Positions 44,007 to 52,267 are shown, counted from the stretch's first letter. The stretch is 64,000 nt of DNA from Chthoniobacterales bacterium (GCA_039930045.1 JBDSQB010000003.1:1-64000), one strand, 5' to 3'. Numbers and translations: made by a program. Notes: generated from the sequence alone by a model not told the origin.

Positions 44007-46538
44007 ATGCTCCCTCGATTCCTAGCTGTCCTCCCCTTGCTGGCCGCCATCGCCCACGCAGGACCCATTCTTCGCAACGACACCGTTACGATCAATGCCC
44101 GGCAAAGCGCCAGCATTCCCGTGCTTCAAAACGACTCGAAAGGCATCTCGCGCACCTCGGTTCGCATCGCCAAAGCCCCGAAATATGGTTCGGTGACCCT
44201 GAACCGCGATGGCACGATTTTCTATCGCAACACACGCGGCTCCTCCAGCGTGGATGCGTTTCGTTACAAGTTGAGAAATGGCTCCAGAACGGCGCTGGTG
44301 AGAATACGGTTGTCAAAAAATCTGCGCGTCCCGCCGTTCCCCACCACGCTGCCGCTCGACCCCGGCGCCAGCTCCGCCTATTCGATGGTCGATGCCTTGG
44401 ACGCGACCTTCGATCAACCAGTCTGCCTAGCCACGCCGCCGGGTGAAACGAGCCGCCTGTTTGTTCTGGAGAAAACCGGCGCGGTCAAGCTGGTGGCCGA
44501 CGTGACTGCTAGTACTAACACAGCGGTGACGACCTTTCTGGATCTGCCCGCGCTGCTGGCCACGCGGGGCGAGACGTTGTCCACGGATAGCGAGCAGGGG
44601 TTGTTGGGCCTAGCCTTTCATCCGCAATACGCGAGCAACGGCTACTTCTACGTTTTTTATTCCGTGCATAACAATCAAACTGGAAACGAGTATGAGCGCG
44701 TCTCGCGTTTCACGGTTTCTAACAATGATCCCGCGAAGGCCAATCCCGCGAGCGAACTCGTTCTCCTCAATCAGCTAGACGACGCTAGCAATCACAATGG
44801 CGGCTGCCTGCAATTTGGCTCCGATGGTTATCTCTACATCTCGGTGGGCGACGAGGGCGCGGCGAACGATTCGCTGAACAACAGCCAGCGCATCGACAAG
44901 GATTTTTACTCCGGCATCCTGCGCATCGACGTGGACAAACTCTCGGGTAATCTCGCGCCGAAGGCGCACGCCTCGATCCCGCTGGATAACGGTGTCGCGC
45001 GGTTCTCCGTACCTAGCGACAACCCGTTCGTCGGCGCGACGAGTTTCAATGGAATCACGATCAATCCTAACAATCTGCGCACGGAGTTTTGGGCCGTGGG
45101 ATTGCGCAACCCCTGGAGGTTTTCCTTCGACATCGCGACCAATGAACTCTGGTGCGCCGACGTGGGCCAGGACGCGTGGGAAGAGGTCGATCTCATCACC
45201 GCTGGTGGCAACTACGGCTGGGCTTACCGCGAGGGAAATCATGCCGGCCCAAAGACGCCGCCGGTGGGTTTCACCTCAATAAACCCCATCGTCGAGCACG
45301 CCCACGGCAGCGGCCCGAACAGCGGAAACTCCATCACTGGCGGTCTGGTTTATCGCGCGAGCAAGTTGGCCAGTCTGATCGGTTCCTACGTCTATGCGGA
45401 CTATGAAACGGGCAATGTCTGGTCGCTGCGACGGACGCCTGATGGTCCGGTTGTGACCCGGCTGATGGCGCGCAACGGTCTCGTGGCTTTTGGCACCGAT
45501 CCGTCGAATGGCGACATCCTCGCGTGCAACATCAACGAGGGAAAAATCCTGCGTCTGATCCAGTCTGTGCCTAACACTATTTTTCCCGCGACGCTCACCG
45601 CCACGAACATTTTTGCGAGTGTGAAAACGCTCTCGCCGAATCCGGGATTTGTCGCTTACTCGCCGAACGTTCCATTCTGGAGCGACTACGCGATCAAGAG
45701 CCGGTGGTTTCGTCTGCCAGCTAGTACTAGCCAGATCGATTGGTCGCAGGACGTGCCCTGGGTCACACCGACCGGCACAATCTGGGTGAAACATTTCGAC
45801 CTCGAAACGACTCGCGGAAATCCAGCCACCAAAAGACGCATCGAGACGCGTGTGTTAGTACGCAACGACGACGGCGTTTACGGACTCACATATCAATGGA
45901 ACTCGGCCCAGACTGAGGCGTATCTCGTGCCGGAGCAGGGGGCCGATCTCACCATTCCAGTGCAGGTGAATGGAAGTCCCACCAATCAGGTCTGGCACAT
46001 TCCGGGACGCGCGGAATGTGCCACCTGCCACACGCCGCAAGGTGGCTATTCGCTCTCCTTCAACACGCGGCAATTTAACCACGGGCCGAGTTTGAATGGA
46101 TTCGCCGGGAACCAGATTGACGTGCTGAAAGCGGCGGGATATTTCTCCACGACCGTGCCGGATTCGGTGAGCCTGCCGCGTCATTATCCGCTGGACGACT
46201 TGCAGTTCGATCTCGAGAACCGCGTCCGATCTTATCTCGGGGTAAACTGCGCGTATTGCCATCAATCCGGCGGCACCGCGCCGACGCAATGGGATGGCCG
46301 GCCGGAGCTAACGCTGGCGGAAACGGGTTTGATCAATGGGCCAGTTTCCGACGATGGCGGCGACTCCGCGAACAAGCTCGTGGTCTCGGGCGACCCGGCG
46401 CACTCAGTGATCCTCAACCGCATCGCAGGGACGCACGGTTTTACACGAATGCCGCCGCTAGGAACGAATCAGATCGATCCGCAAGCCGTGAACATCGTCA
46501 CGGACTGGATTCAAAACTATCTGCCGCAGCATCCCTGA
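44007..46538 (+). CDS. Secreted glucose/sorbosone dehydrogenase-type beta-propeller with C-terminal diheme cytochrome
   Basis: This 843-residue exported protein starts at MLPRFLAVLPLLAAIAHAGP, a clear signal peptide; an earlier ATG would add 31 residues and overlap ileS. A short Ig/cadherin-like N-terminal module (about 20-110) precedes a GSDH-type six-bladed propeller (about 120-540, e.g. GLLGLAFHPQYASNGYFYVFYS, GDEGAANDSLNNSQ, WCADVGQDAWEEVDLI, GGNYGWAYREGNH). A C-terminal domain has two heme c sites, C671-x-x-C674-H675 and C748-x-x-C751-H752. It probably oxidises a sugar with PQQ in the periplasm and passes electrons to its own hemes. Confidence 0.87.
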   Translation: MLPRFLAVLPLLAAIAHAGPILRNDTVTINARQSASIPVLQNDSKGISRTSVRIAKAPKYGSVTLNRDGTIFYRNTRGSSSVDAFRYKLRNGSRTALVRIRLSKNLRVPPFPTTLPLDPGASSAYSMVDALDATFDQPVCLATPPGETSRLFVLEKTGAVKLVADVTASTNTAVTTFLDLPALLATRGETLSTDSEQGLLGLAFHPQYASNGYFYVFYSVHNNQTGNEYERVSRFTVSNNDPAKANPASELVLLNQLDDASNHNGGCLQFGSDGYLYISVGDEGAANDSLNNSQRIDKDFYSGILRIDVDKLSGNLAPKAHASIPLDNGVARFSVPSDNPFVGATSFNGITINPNNLRTEFWAVGLRNPWRFSFDIATNELWCADVGQDAWEEVDLITAGGNYGWAYREGNHAGPKTPPVGFTSINPIVEHAHGSGPNSGNSITGGLVYRASKLASLIGSYVYADYETGNVWSLRRTPDGPVVTRLMARNGLVAFGTDPSNGDILACNINEGKILRLIQSVPNTIFPATLTATNIFASVKTLSPNPGFVAYSPNVPFWSDYAIKSRWFRLPASTSQIDWSQDVPWVTPTGTIWVKHFDLETTRGNPATKRRIETRVLVRNDDGVYGLTYQWNSAQTEAYLVPEQGADLTIPVQVNGSPTNQVWHIPGRAECATCHTPQGGYSLSFNTRQFNHGPSLNGFAGNQIDVLKAAGYFSTTVPDSVSLPRHYPLDDLQFDLENRVRSYLGVNCAYCHQSGGTAPTQWDGRPELTLAETGLINGPVSDDGGDSANKLVVSGDPAHSVILNRIAGTHGFTRMPPLGTNQIDPQAVNIVTDWIQNYLPQHP

Positions 46539-46591
46539 GCGGAGTTCCATTCGACTCGCAGCGCAGATTGCACTGCAACTCCAATGAGTTT

Positions 46592-48184
46592 TTACAACGC
46601 GACGACGCGGGCGGAGAGAATGTCGGATTCGCCGGTGAGCGACGCCACGACGTCCGCACTGGGCGAGCTGTCGAGGTTGAGCACGGTGAGGGCTTTGCCG
46701 CCGATCTCATTTCGGCTGAGCGACATGCCCGCGATATTCACGCCGTGCTGGCCGAGTATGGAACCGACTTTGCCGACGATGCCAGGCACGTCCTGGTTTT
46801 CTAAAATGAGTAAAAAACCCGATGGCTTGGCCTCGACGTAGCGCTGGTTGATGCGAACGATGCGAGGCGTGGTGCCGAAGAAGGTGCCGGAGACGGAGAC
46901 GATGTCGTCGCCGCAGCCAGCGGTGACTTCGAGGAGTTCGGCGAAGTCGCCGGAGACGCTCTGGCGGGTTTCTTTGAAGGCGAGTCCGAGGCTTTCGGCG
47001 AGAGCGGGAGCGTTGACGGTGTTAACCTCGGCACCGCCGATGTTGGCGAGGTAGCCTTTGAGAATCATGCGCGAGATCGGAGTCGTGTCGGCCTCGTTGA
47101 TTTTCCCGCTGTAGTTGACGCTAAGGTTTTCGCAGCGTTTCGGAGCGATCTGGCTGATGAATTTCCCAAGTGATTCGCCGAGGGTGAGATACGGACCGAC
47201 AACGGCCAGGGTTTTGGCGTCGATGTTCGGCATATTGACGGCGTTGCGGATCGTGCCTTCGAGCAGGGTGGCGCGAATAGCCTCGGCGATTTCGATACCG
47301 ACATTTTCCTGAGCTTCGGACGTGGAGGCACCGAGGTGAGGGGTCAGCACGATGTTCGGCAGCGAGCGCAGCGGGAAATCTGCGGGAGGCGGCTCGGTTT
47401 CAAACACGTCGAGCGCGGCACCGGCGACGTGGCCGTTTTTCATGGATTCGTAGAGGGCGGTTTCCTCGACGAGACCTCCGCGGGCGCAGTTGACGATGCG
47501 GACGCTTTTTTTGCAAAGAGCCAGGCGGCGGGAGTCGAGCATGTATTTGGTCTCGGCCGTGAGCGGCATGTGCATCGAAATGAAGTCGGCCTGGGGCAGA
47601 ATGTCGTCGAGTTGATCGATTAATTCGACCTGCAAGCTGCGGGCGCGACTTGCGGAGAGATACGGATCGTAGGCCAAAACCCTCATGCCGAAGGCCATGG
47701 CGCGACGGGCGAGTTCCGTTCCAATGCGGCCCATGCCGAGAATGGCGAGGGTTTTGCCGTAAAGCTCGACCCCCTCGAAGTTTTTGCGGTCCCATTTGCC
47801 CGCCTTCATGGAAGCATCGGCCTGCGGGATGTTGCGGGCGAGGGAAACGAGGAGCGAAAAGGCGTGCTCGGCGGTGGAAATGGTGTTGCCGCCCGGGGTG
47901 TTCATGACGATGACGCCATGCTTGGTGGCGGCCTCGACATCGACGTTATCAACGCCGACACCAGCGCGACCGACGGCTTTTAGGTCCTTGGCGGCTTCGA
48001 GGACTTTGGCGGTGACTTTGGTCTGACTGCGAACGACCAGAGCCGAGACGCCTTGGATGGCTTCGATGAGTTGATCTTCTTTCAGACCGGTTTTGACGAC
48101 GACTTCGAGGAGACCGCCGGAAGCGAGTTCATCGACACCGCGTTGAGAAATAGGATCAGCGACAAGGACACGAAAGTTAGCCAT
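46592..48184 (-). CDS. serA: D-3-phosphoglycerate dehydrogenase
   Basis: This 530-residue enzyme catalyses the first step of serine synthesis, oxidising 3-phosphoglycerate with NAD. It is the long type, with a substrate domain (1-95, 280-315), Rossmann domain (GMGRIGTELARRAMAFGMRVLAYDPY near 148-173), catalytic Arg/Glu/His in CARGGLVEE and LTPHLGASTSEAQ, the ASB domain (about 320-450) and a C-terminal ACT domain (about 455-528, LLILENQDVPGIVGKVGSIL). It is divergent from the repeat locus at 48237. Confidence 0.96.
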   Translation of the reverse strand: MANFRVLVADPISQRGVDELASGGLLEVVVKTGLKEDQLIEAIQGVSALVVRSQTKVTAKVLEAAKDLKAVGRAGVGVDNVDVEAATKHGVIVMNTPGGNTISTAEHAFSLLVSLARNIPQADASMKAGKWDRKNFEGVELYGKTLAILGMGRIGTELARRAMAFGMRVLAYDPYLSASRARSLQVELIDQLDDILPQADFISMHMPLTAETKYMLDSRRLALCKKSVRIVNCARGGLVEETALYESMKNGHVAGAALDVFETEPPPADFPLRSLPNIVLTPHLGASTSEAQENVGIEIAEAIRATLLEGTIRNAVNMPNIDAKTLAVVGPYLTLGESLGKFISQIAPKRCENLSVNYSGKINEADTTPISRMILKGYLANIGGAEVNTVNAPALAESLGLAFKETRQSVSGDFAELLEVTAGCGDDIVSVSGTFFGTTPRIVRINQRYVEAKPSGFLLILENQDVPGIVGKVGSILGQHGVNIAGMSLSRNEIGGKALTVLNLDSSPSADVVASLTGESDILSARVVAL

Positions 48185-48236
48185 AGGGAGCGCAGAGGCT
48201 AAGAGGCAGGCGGGAACGTGTCAAAAGCGAAATGCA

Positions 48237-50084
48237 ATGAATGCGCCTGACGCTAGTGGCGAACCTGCAGGCTGCGCAGAGAAAATAAGGAAACTCCTGT
48301 GGATAACTTCGGCGGGAGGCCGGGGAAATCCATCCACAAGTTGTTCACAACAAGATAAATACCTCATTACACGCCATATAAGAATAACATCATACAATGT
48401 ATGTAATATAAAACAGAGGTATCACCGGAACGGGCGCAGAAAGCTGGAAGGTCCTTGCCGGACGGCAATCCCCGCTGACCAGTCATCCCACAGGGATGCC
48501 CTTCCCGTCGAAGATCAGAGGGCGCATGGATGCACCAACGGCGTGGATGCCGCGCCAGCGGCAGCCATGCCGTTTGGTTTATCTATAGTGTCATATCTCC
48601 CTAACACGGAAAACAGCCCTCTGGAGCCCTGTCATGATGTAATTACACTCGGAAAGAGCCTTCCTGATGGAATCGTCCATGTTTCAGAGGTTGTTCCCGC
48701 TGTCCTCGCTGACCTCGAAACGGCGGCCAGACTTATCCATGATTTCCCCGCCCCTGACTCTGGCGAGAATGGGCAGCGTAGCGAAAACAGCTCGTCGGAG
48801 ACAGAGTCAGGGGCGGATCAGGAAATTGTGGGTAAGTCGCGAATTGAGGCCGCGCCCTCGTTTGCAAATGAGAGCTTCGCTGGGGTGAAGTCGCCGCCGG
48901 GTCCTGTGCCGAAAACCTCGGCTCGGCGGTCAGCCCCCAAAATCCCAGTTGCTGACGTGCTGGCCAGAGTCCACAAGTTCGCCACCATGACGGCTGCCAT
49001 ACCGCTCACCCTTCGCACGGAAAAGGCCCGCCATGACCTCGAACACGACCTTTCCGAGTATCGGGACCGCCTCAACGAAATCCTCGAAATCGACTCCCTT
49101 CTTGGTGTAGAATCCAGCGTGCCAGTAACATCATACAATAACGGCCCCACCCTCGAAAACCGGGTCAATCCGTCTGTATGTAATATAAAACAGAGGTATA
49201 AGCGCAATGGACGGCGCATCGCCTCTCCAGCGGTCACGCTGCCAGTCGTGAATGGAATGAACGGTGTTGGGAGCTTGACCACAGAGGCCGCGCCAGCGGC
49301 CTCCGGTGGTCAGGTTCCCTTCCTTGTCTATTTAGAAACAACTCAATCCATTACGAGGGAAAGTGCTGCGGAAGGCCATTTTTCTTCGGACCCGGAAAAC
49401 CCCTCTTTTTGCCCTCCGTGTCTTACATCGGAGGCCAGACTTATCCATGATTTCCCCGCCCCGGCTGGGGTCGAGAATGGGCCCGGAAGGACCAGCTCGT
49501 CGGAGACGCCAGCCGGGGCGGATCAGGAAATTGTGGGTAAGTCGAGAGTTGCAGCCGCTCATCGCTTTCATGTCCTTGGGGGAAGTGACGCTCCCCGTGT
49601 GCCGTCCCTGTCTGCGCCAAAAACCTCGCAGGGGCGGTCTCGACGTTCCCATATCCCGGTTGACTCTGTCCTGGCTCGCGTTCACACGTTCGCCAAGATG
49701 ATCGACGCCATTCCGCTCTCTCTTCGCACTGAGGAGGCCCGCCAAGCCCTCCGAGTCGATGTTTTGGAGTATCGGGACCGCCTCAACGAAATCCTCGATG
49801 TCCGGGAGATCGTGGAGCTGCATTCCCTTCCATCCGTGCTTCCCTCGGCCCCTTTGATAACGTCATACAATAATGACGCCCCCCTCTCCACAGGGGTCAG
49901 TCCGTCTGTATGTAATATAAAACAGAGGTATCACCGGAACGGGCGCAGAAAGCTGGATGGTCCTTGCCGGACGGCAACCCGTCCCGATCAGCCGTCCCAG
50001 CGGGACGCCCTTCCCGGCGAAGATCAGAGGACGCATGGATGCCACGCCAGCGGCAGTTCATGCCCGATTTCGTTGCGCCAGTGA
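48237..50084 (+). CDS. Repeat-built open frame of unknown function (two modules); coding status uncertain
   Basis: This 615-codon frame contains two modules of 259 and 244 codons delimited by three A elements in the same frame. Each module has a RLIHDFPAP...GADQEIVGKSR stretch over a B hairpin and a helical segment (VLARVHKFATMTAAIPLTLRTEKAR...EYRDRLNEIL and its counterpart). In that helical segment, differences between the copies fall mostly at third codon positions (16 third, 7 first, 10 second by my count), which supports translation. The hairpins inside the frame covary as nucleic acid, which a normal gene would not need. The start is unclear; 48568 is an alternative ATG. I recognise no family. 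It could be a pseudogene made of nested repeats. Confidence 0.4.
   Translation: MNAPDASGEPAGCAEKIRKLLWITSAGGRGNPSTSCSQQDKYLITRHIRITSYNVCNIKQRYHRNGRRKLEGPCRTAIPADQSSHRDALPVEDQRAHGCTNGVDAAPAAAMPFGLSIVSYLPNTENSPLEPCHDVITLGKSLPDGIVHVSEVVPAVLADLETAARLIHDFPAPDSGENGQRSENSSSETESGADQEIVGKSRIEAAPSFANESFAGVKSPPGPVPKTSARRSAPKIPVADVLARVHKFATMTAAIPLTLRTEKARHDLEHDLSEYRDRLNEILEIDSLLGVESSVPVTSYNNGPTLENRVNPSVCNIKQRYKRNGRRIASPAVTLPVVNGMNGVGSLTTEAAPAASGGQVPFLVYLETTQSITRESAAEGHFSSDPENPSFCPPCLTSEARLIHDFPAPAGVENGPGRTSSSETPAGADQEIVGKSRVAAAHRFHVLGGSDAPRVPSLSAPKTSQGRSRRSHIPVDSVLARVHTFAKMIDAIPLSLRTEEARQALRVDVLEYRDRLNEILDVREIVELHSLPSVLPSAPLITSYNNDAPLSTGVSPSVCNIKQRYHRNGRRKLDGPCRTATRPDQPSQRDALPGEDQRTHGCHASGSSCPISLRQ
48298..48349. 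promoter_or_regulatory. Cluster of DnaA-box-like sites next to an AT-rich stretch
   Basis: A perfect DnaA box is present on the minus strand (TGTGGATAA, 48298-48306). CCATCCACA (48330-48338, two mismatches) and TTGTTCACA (48341-48349, one mismatch to TTATNCACA) follow. About 70 bp of AT-rich DNA lies beyond (48351-48420) in otherwise GC-rich surroundings. This resembles a replication-origin or DnaA-regulated site, but no dnaA, dnaN or partition gene is nearby. Confidence 0.4.
48391..48570 (+). repeat. Structured repeat element A, copy 1
   Basis: It begins with the hairpin CATAC-AAT-GTATG, continues with a TAATATAAAACAGAGGTAT-type AT-rich core and a CACCGGAACGGGCGCAGAAA segment, then three hairpins: TTGCC-GGAC-GGCAA, CATCCC-ACA-GGGATG (48484-48498) and TGCCGC-GCCA-GCGGCA (48548-48563). 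Copy 3 matches it almost base for base outside the stems. Confidence 0.85.
48730..48838. repeat. Hairpin element B, copy 1
   Basis: Imperfect outer arms (GACTTATCCATGATTTCC and its near-complement ending GTGGGTAAGTC) enclose a perfect 15-bp stem CCGCCCCTGACTCTG/CAGAGTCAGGGGCGG (48748-48762 with 48802-48816) and a loop with GAGAATGGGC and AGCTCGTCGGAGA. The two outer arms carry DnaA-box-like words, TTATCCATG (48733) and TGTGGGTAA (48827). Confidence 0.88.
49132..49303 (+). repeat. Structured repeat element A, copy 2 (diverged)
   Basis: CATACAAT (49132-49139) and GTATG (49176-49180) are here separated by an extra 36 nt that can form its own hairpin (ACGG...ACCC/GGGT...CCGT). The AT-rich core through 49199 is identical to the other copies. 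Further on, CAGCG-GTCA-CGCTG and a perfect 8-bp hairpin GAGGCCGC-GCCA-GCGGCCTC (49284-49303) replace the stems of copies 1 and 3 while keeping the GCCA loop. Confidence 0.75.
49438..49543. repeat. Hairpin element B, copy 2
   Basis: It has the same outer arms and loop words as copy 1, but the inner stem is CCGCCCCGGCTGG/CCAGCCGGGGCGG (49456-49468 with 49509-49521). Both arms changed together relative to copy 1, so pairing is preserved. DnaA-box-like words recur at 49441 and 49532. Confidence 0.88.
49864..50063 (+). repeat. Structured repeat element A, copy 3
   Basis: CATACAAT and GTATG are separated by a 36-nt insert with a CCCC...GGGG hairpin. The AT-rich core is at 49908-49931. The hairpin CGTCCC-AGC-GGGACG (49993-50007) matches copy 1 with a compensatory A-T to G-C change, and TGCCAC-GCCA-GCGGCA (50040-50055) has one mismatch. 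The 732-bp spacing from copy 2 and 777 bp from copy 1 to 2 are both multiples of three. Confidence 0.85.
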
Positions 50085-50389
50085 AGCCCCGTAAAATGAT
50101 TCTCGCCCCCCGCACTTATCCGCCGCAGACGCCAAAGACGCCTTGGTATCTTGATCCAGAGAGCGGTGGATCAAATCCAGCAGTGAAGAAGGAAGGATTA
50201 AATACGATGACGAGGGCCAGTCGGAGCTTCCAATTTGAATCGGCACCAACACCAATAGCAATGTTTACCTGCGAAGGGATGCCTTGCCCTCCTGCGTCCA
50301 GCCAAGCCTCACCCCTGGATACTAGAGCCGACTCATTCGCAACTTTTCTCCAAGCGCGGGTTTAATAACGAAGTTAGAATTCCTTTCCC
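50085..50389. other. Gap after the repeat locus, no clear gene
   Basis: A plus-strand frame covers 49964-50365 and would read through element A3 in a different frame, but it has no recognisable motif. The sequence is lower in structure than the repeats to its left. I see no terminator. The promoter for the gene at 50390 probably lies near its right end. Confidence 0.5.
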
Positions 50390-51667
50390 ATGAGCAAACT
50401 CCCCTTGATCGTCGCCACCGCTGCTGGCTGGACCCTCGCCGCAGGTTCCATCATTTATAACACCACGAAGTCGCCCTCCAGCGCGACCGTCTCGGCTTCG
50501 GCGGAACATCCCAACTCCGGCCCCAGTTCCCGTTCCAGTGGCAGCCTCGCCAATGATAATCCGAGTTCCAGCAGCCGCTTGCTGGACGCTAATATCGACA
50601 CGCGCAATCTCACTGCCGATTCTGTCCAAAAAATTGACGATCCGGCCAAGCGGCGTGAGGCGTTCACCGAATTGGGCGGAATGCTGGCCGCTGGCGACCT
50701 CAAGAAAGCCTTGGACATGGTCAGCAAACTCCCTGCTGGAGCGGATCGTCGCGCCATGTTGAGCGGGATTTTTGGCCAGCTCGCCACCACAGATCCGAAG
50801 AATGCCCTGGATGCCGCCAAGAGCCTCACCGATCCCGCCGACAAGCGGTTTGCCATGAAAAGTCTCGCCATGGAATGGGCTTTCTCCAGTCCCGATGACA
50901 AGGGCGACGGCAGTCTGGGAACGTCTGCCGCGATGAGTGTGACCCTCGCCCTCGCCGACAAAAATCCGGCTGAAGCGGCCGCTTTTGCCCAGAACGAAAT
51001 CGAAGGCCGTGAGCGGAGTTTCATGAATATGGCCGTGGCTCGCAGTTGGACGAAATCCGATCCCGTTGCAGCCGCCACCTTTGCCTCGCAACTGGCCGAG
51101 GGCGATGGCCGTCAATGGGTCGTGGCCAGCGTGGCGAATCAATGGGCGGAAACCGATCCGGCTCACGCTGCTGCCTGGGTGGAAAAATTTCCCGACGGCC
51201 GCGAGCGCAATCAATCCATCGACCGCATCAGCAGCAAATGGGCAGAAACCAATCCAGCCCAAGCCATTCAGTGGGCGAGCAATCTTCCGGCAGACGGCCA
51301 GGGTAATGCCTATCGCTCTATCGCCAATACATGGGCCAAGAATGACCCTGCCAAGGCTGTTGCTTGGGCTACGCAAATTACTGACCCCAATTCTCAAAAA
51401 GCCGCCGTCAGTTCTGCCATCGGTAGCTGGGCTTCCACAGACAGTCAGGCAGCGACCAACACGGCGCTAGGCATGAACAATCCGGAGACGCAACAGGCGG
51501 CGATTACCGCGATTGCACGTCAGGTCAGACGCGGTGATCAGGCGGCCTCAGACGCTTGGGTGAACTCAATTCCGGCAGGTCCTTTGCGTGATCTTGCGAC
51601 AAAAAGCCTGACGGAGCGCGGCGGACGAGGCGGTGGAAATTGGGGTGGTGGCGGACGCGGTCAGTAG
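50390..51667 (+). CDS. Exported protein of W-A-x-x-[DN]-P repeats
   Basis: This 425-residue protein has an N-terminal hydrophobic segment (about 4-22, signal anchor) and a Ser-rich spacer (25-65). Helical repeats of about 28-34 residues then run to about 400, with WAETDPAHAAAWVEKFPDG, WAETNPAQAIQWASNLPADG and WAKNDPAKAVAWATQITDP as best units. It ends in a Gly/Arg-rich tail (RGGRGGGNWGGGGRGQ). Repeat proteins of this kind are common and function-unknown in Verrucomicrobiota. They probably form a periplasmic solenoid. The gene converges on an ECF sigma gene 27 bp away. Confidence 0.8.
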   Translation: MSKLPLIVATAAGWTLAAGSIIYNTTKSPSSATVSASAEHPNSGPSSRSSGSLANDNPSSSSRLLDANIDTRNLTADSVQKIDDPAKRREAFTELGGMLAAGDLKKALDMVSKLPAGADRRAMLSGIFGQLATTDPKNALDAAKSLTDPADKRFAMKSLAMEWAFSSPDDKGDGSLGTSAAMSVTLALADKNPAEAAAFAQNEIEGRERSFMNMAVARSWTKSDPVAAATFASQLAEGDGRQWVVASVANQWAETDPAHAAAWVEKFPDGRERNQSIDRISSKWAETNPAQAIQWASNLPADGQGNAYRSIANTWAKNDPAKAVAWATQITDPNSQKAAVSSAIGSWASTDSQAATNTALGMNNPETQQAAITAIARQVRRGDQAASDAWVNSIPAGPLRDLATKSLTERGGRGGGNWGGGGRGQ

Positions 51668-51694
51668 ATGGGCAACTTCCTCGTGTAAAACGAG

Positions 51695-52267
51695 TTACAG
51701 TTGATTCTCTACTAAATCTTTCAGACGCATCATGCCGCGGCGAATGCGCGCTTTGACTGTCCCCAAGGGCTGGTCGAGGCGTGATGCGATCTCAATTTGG
51801 GTCAGTCCGCCGAAGTAAGCCATCTCGATGGCTTCGCGCTGCTCTTGGGAAAGTTGCATAACGGCGGCACGGATGATTTTTCCCTTTTCCAACGAGTCCA
51901 CCTCGTCGGATGAATCGCGCTGGCCGAGGGAACTTTTGATTTCCGTCTCGTTCTCGACTTGGTCGCGGAGACGGGCGCGACGTTGCAGCGAGCGCAGCCG
52001 GTCGATGGATTTATTGCGGGTCAAAGTCAGCGCCCAAGTCAGCGGTTTGCCGCGTTCTGGAACGTAGAAATGAGCCTTTTCCCAGATCTGAATAAAGACA
52101 TCTTGGAGAATATCCTCGGCTTCGCGCTGGTCGTTCAGCACGCGCAAAGCCGCCGTAAAAAGGATGCCGCTGAACCGCTCGTATAGCGCCTCAAAGCTGG
52201 CCCGATCCCCTTGTGCGGTGCGGCGAAGAAGCTCCATTTCGAGCTGTTGTTCGGGCGGGTTATCCAT
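51695..52267 (-). CDS. RNA polymerase ECF sigma factor (SigK/RpoE-like)
   Basis: This 190-residue sigma factor starts at MDNPPEQQLEMELLRRTAQGD; an in-frame ATG 15 codons upstream adds an unlikely leader. Region 2 has ILQDVFIQIWEKA and the extended VPERGKPLTWALTLTRNKSIDRLRS, and region 4 has LSQEQREAIEMAYFGGLTQIEIASRLDQPLGTVKARIRRGMMRLKDL. The GKPLTWALTLTRN motif resembles ECF groups controlled by RskA-type anti-sigmas, but none is next to it. It diverges from the parvulin gene, separated by 67 bp. Confidence 0.93.
   Translation of the reverse strand: MDNPPEQQLEMELLRRTAQGDRASFEALYERFSGILFTAALRVLNDQREAEDILQDVFIQIWEKAHFYVPERGKPLTWALTLTRNKSIDRLRSLQRRARLRDQVENETEIKSSLGQRDSSDEVDSLEKGKIIRAAVMQLSQEQREAIEMAYFGGLTQIEIASRLDQPLGTVKARIRRGMMRLKDLVENQL

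Noticed and set aside
48391-50063. CRISPR array
   Set aside because: Only three repeats spaced over 700 bp apart, with similar rather than unique intervening sequence and no cas genes.
49964-50365. 133-codon plus frame after the repeat locus
   Set aside because: It reads through element A3 in a different frame from the longer module frame and has no recognisable motif.
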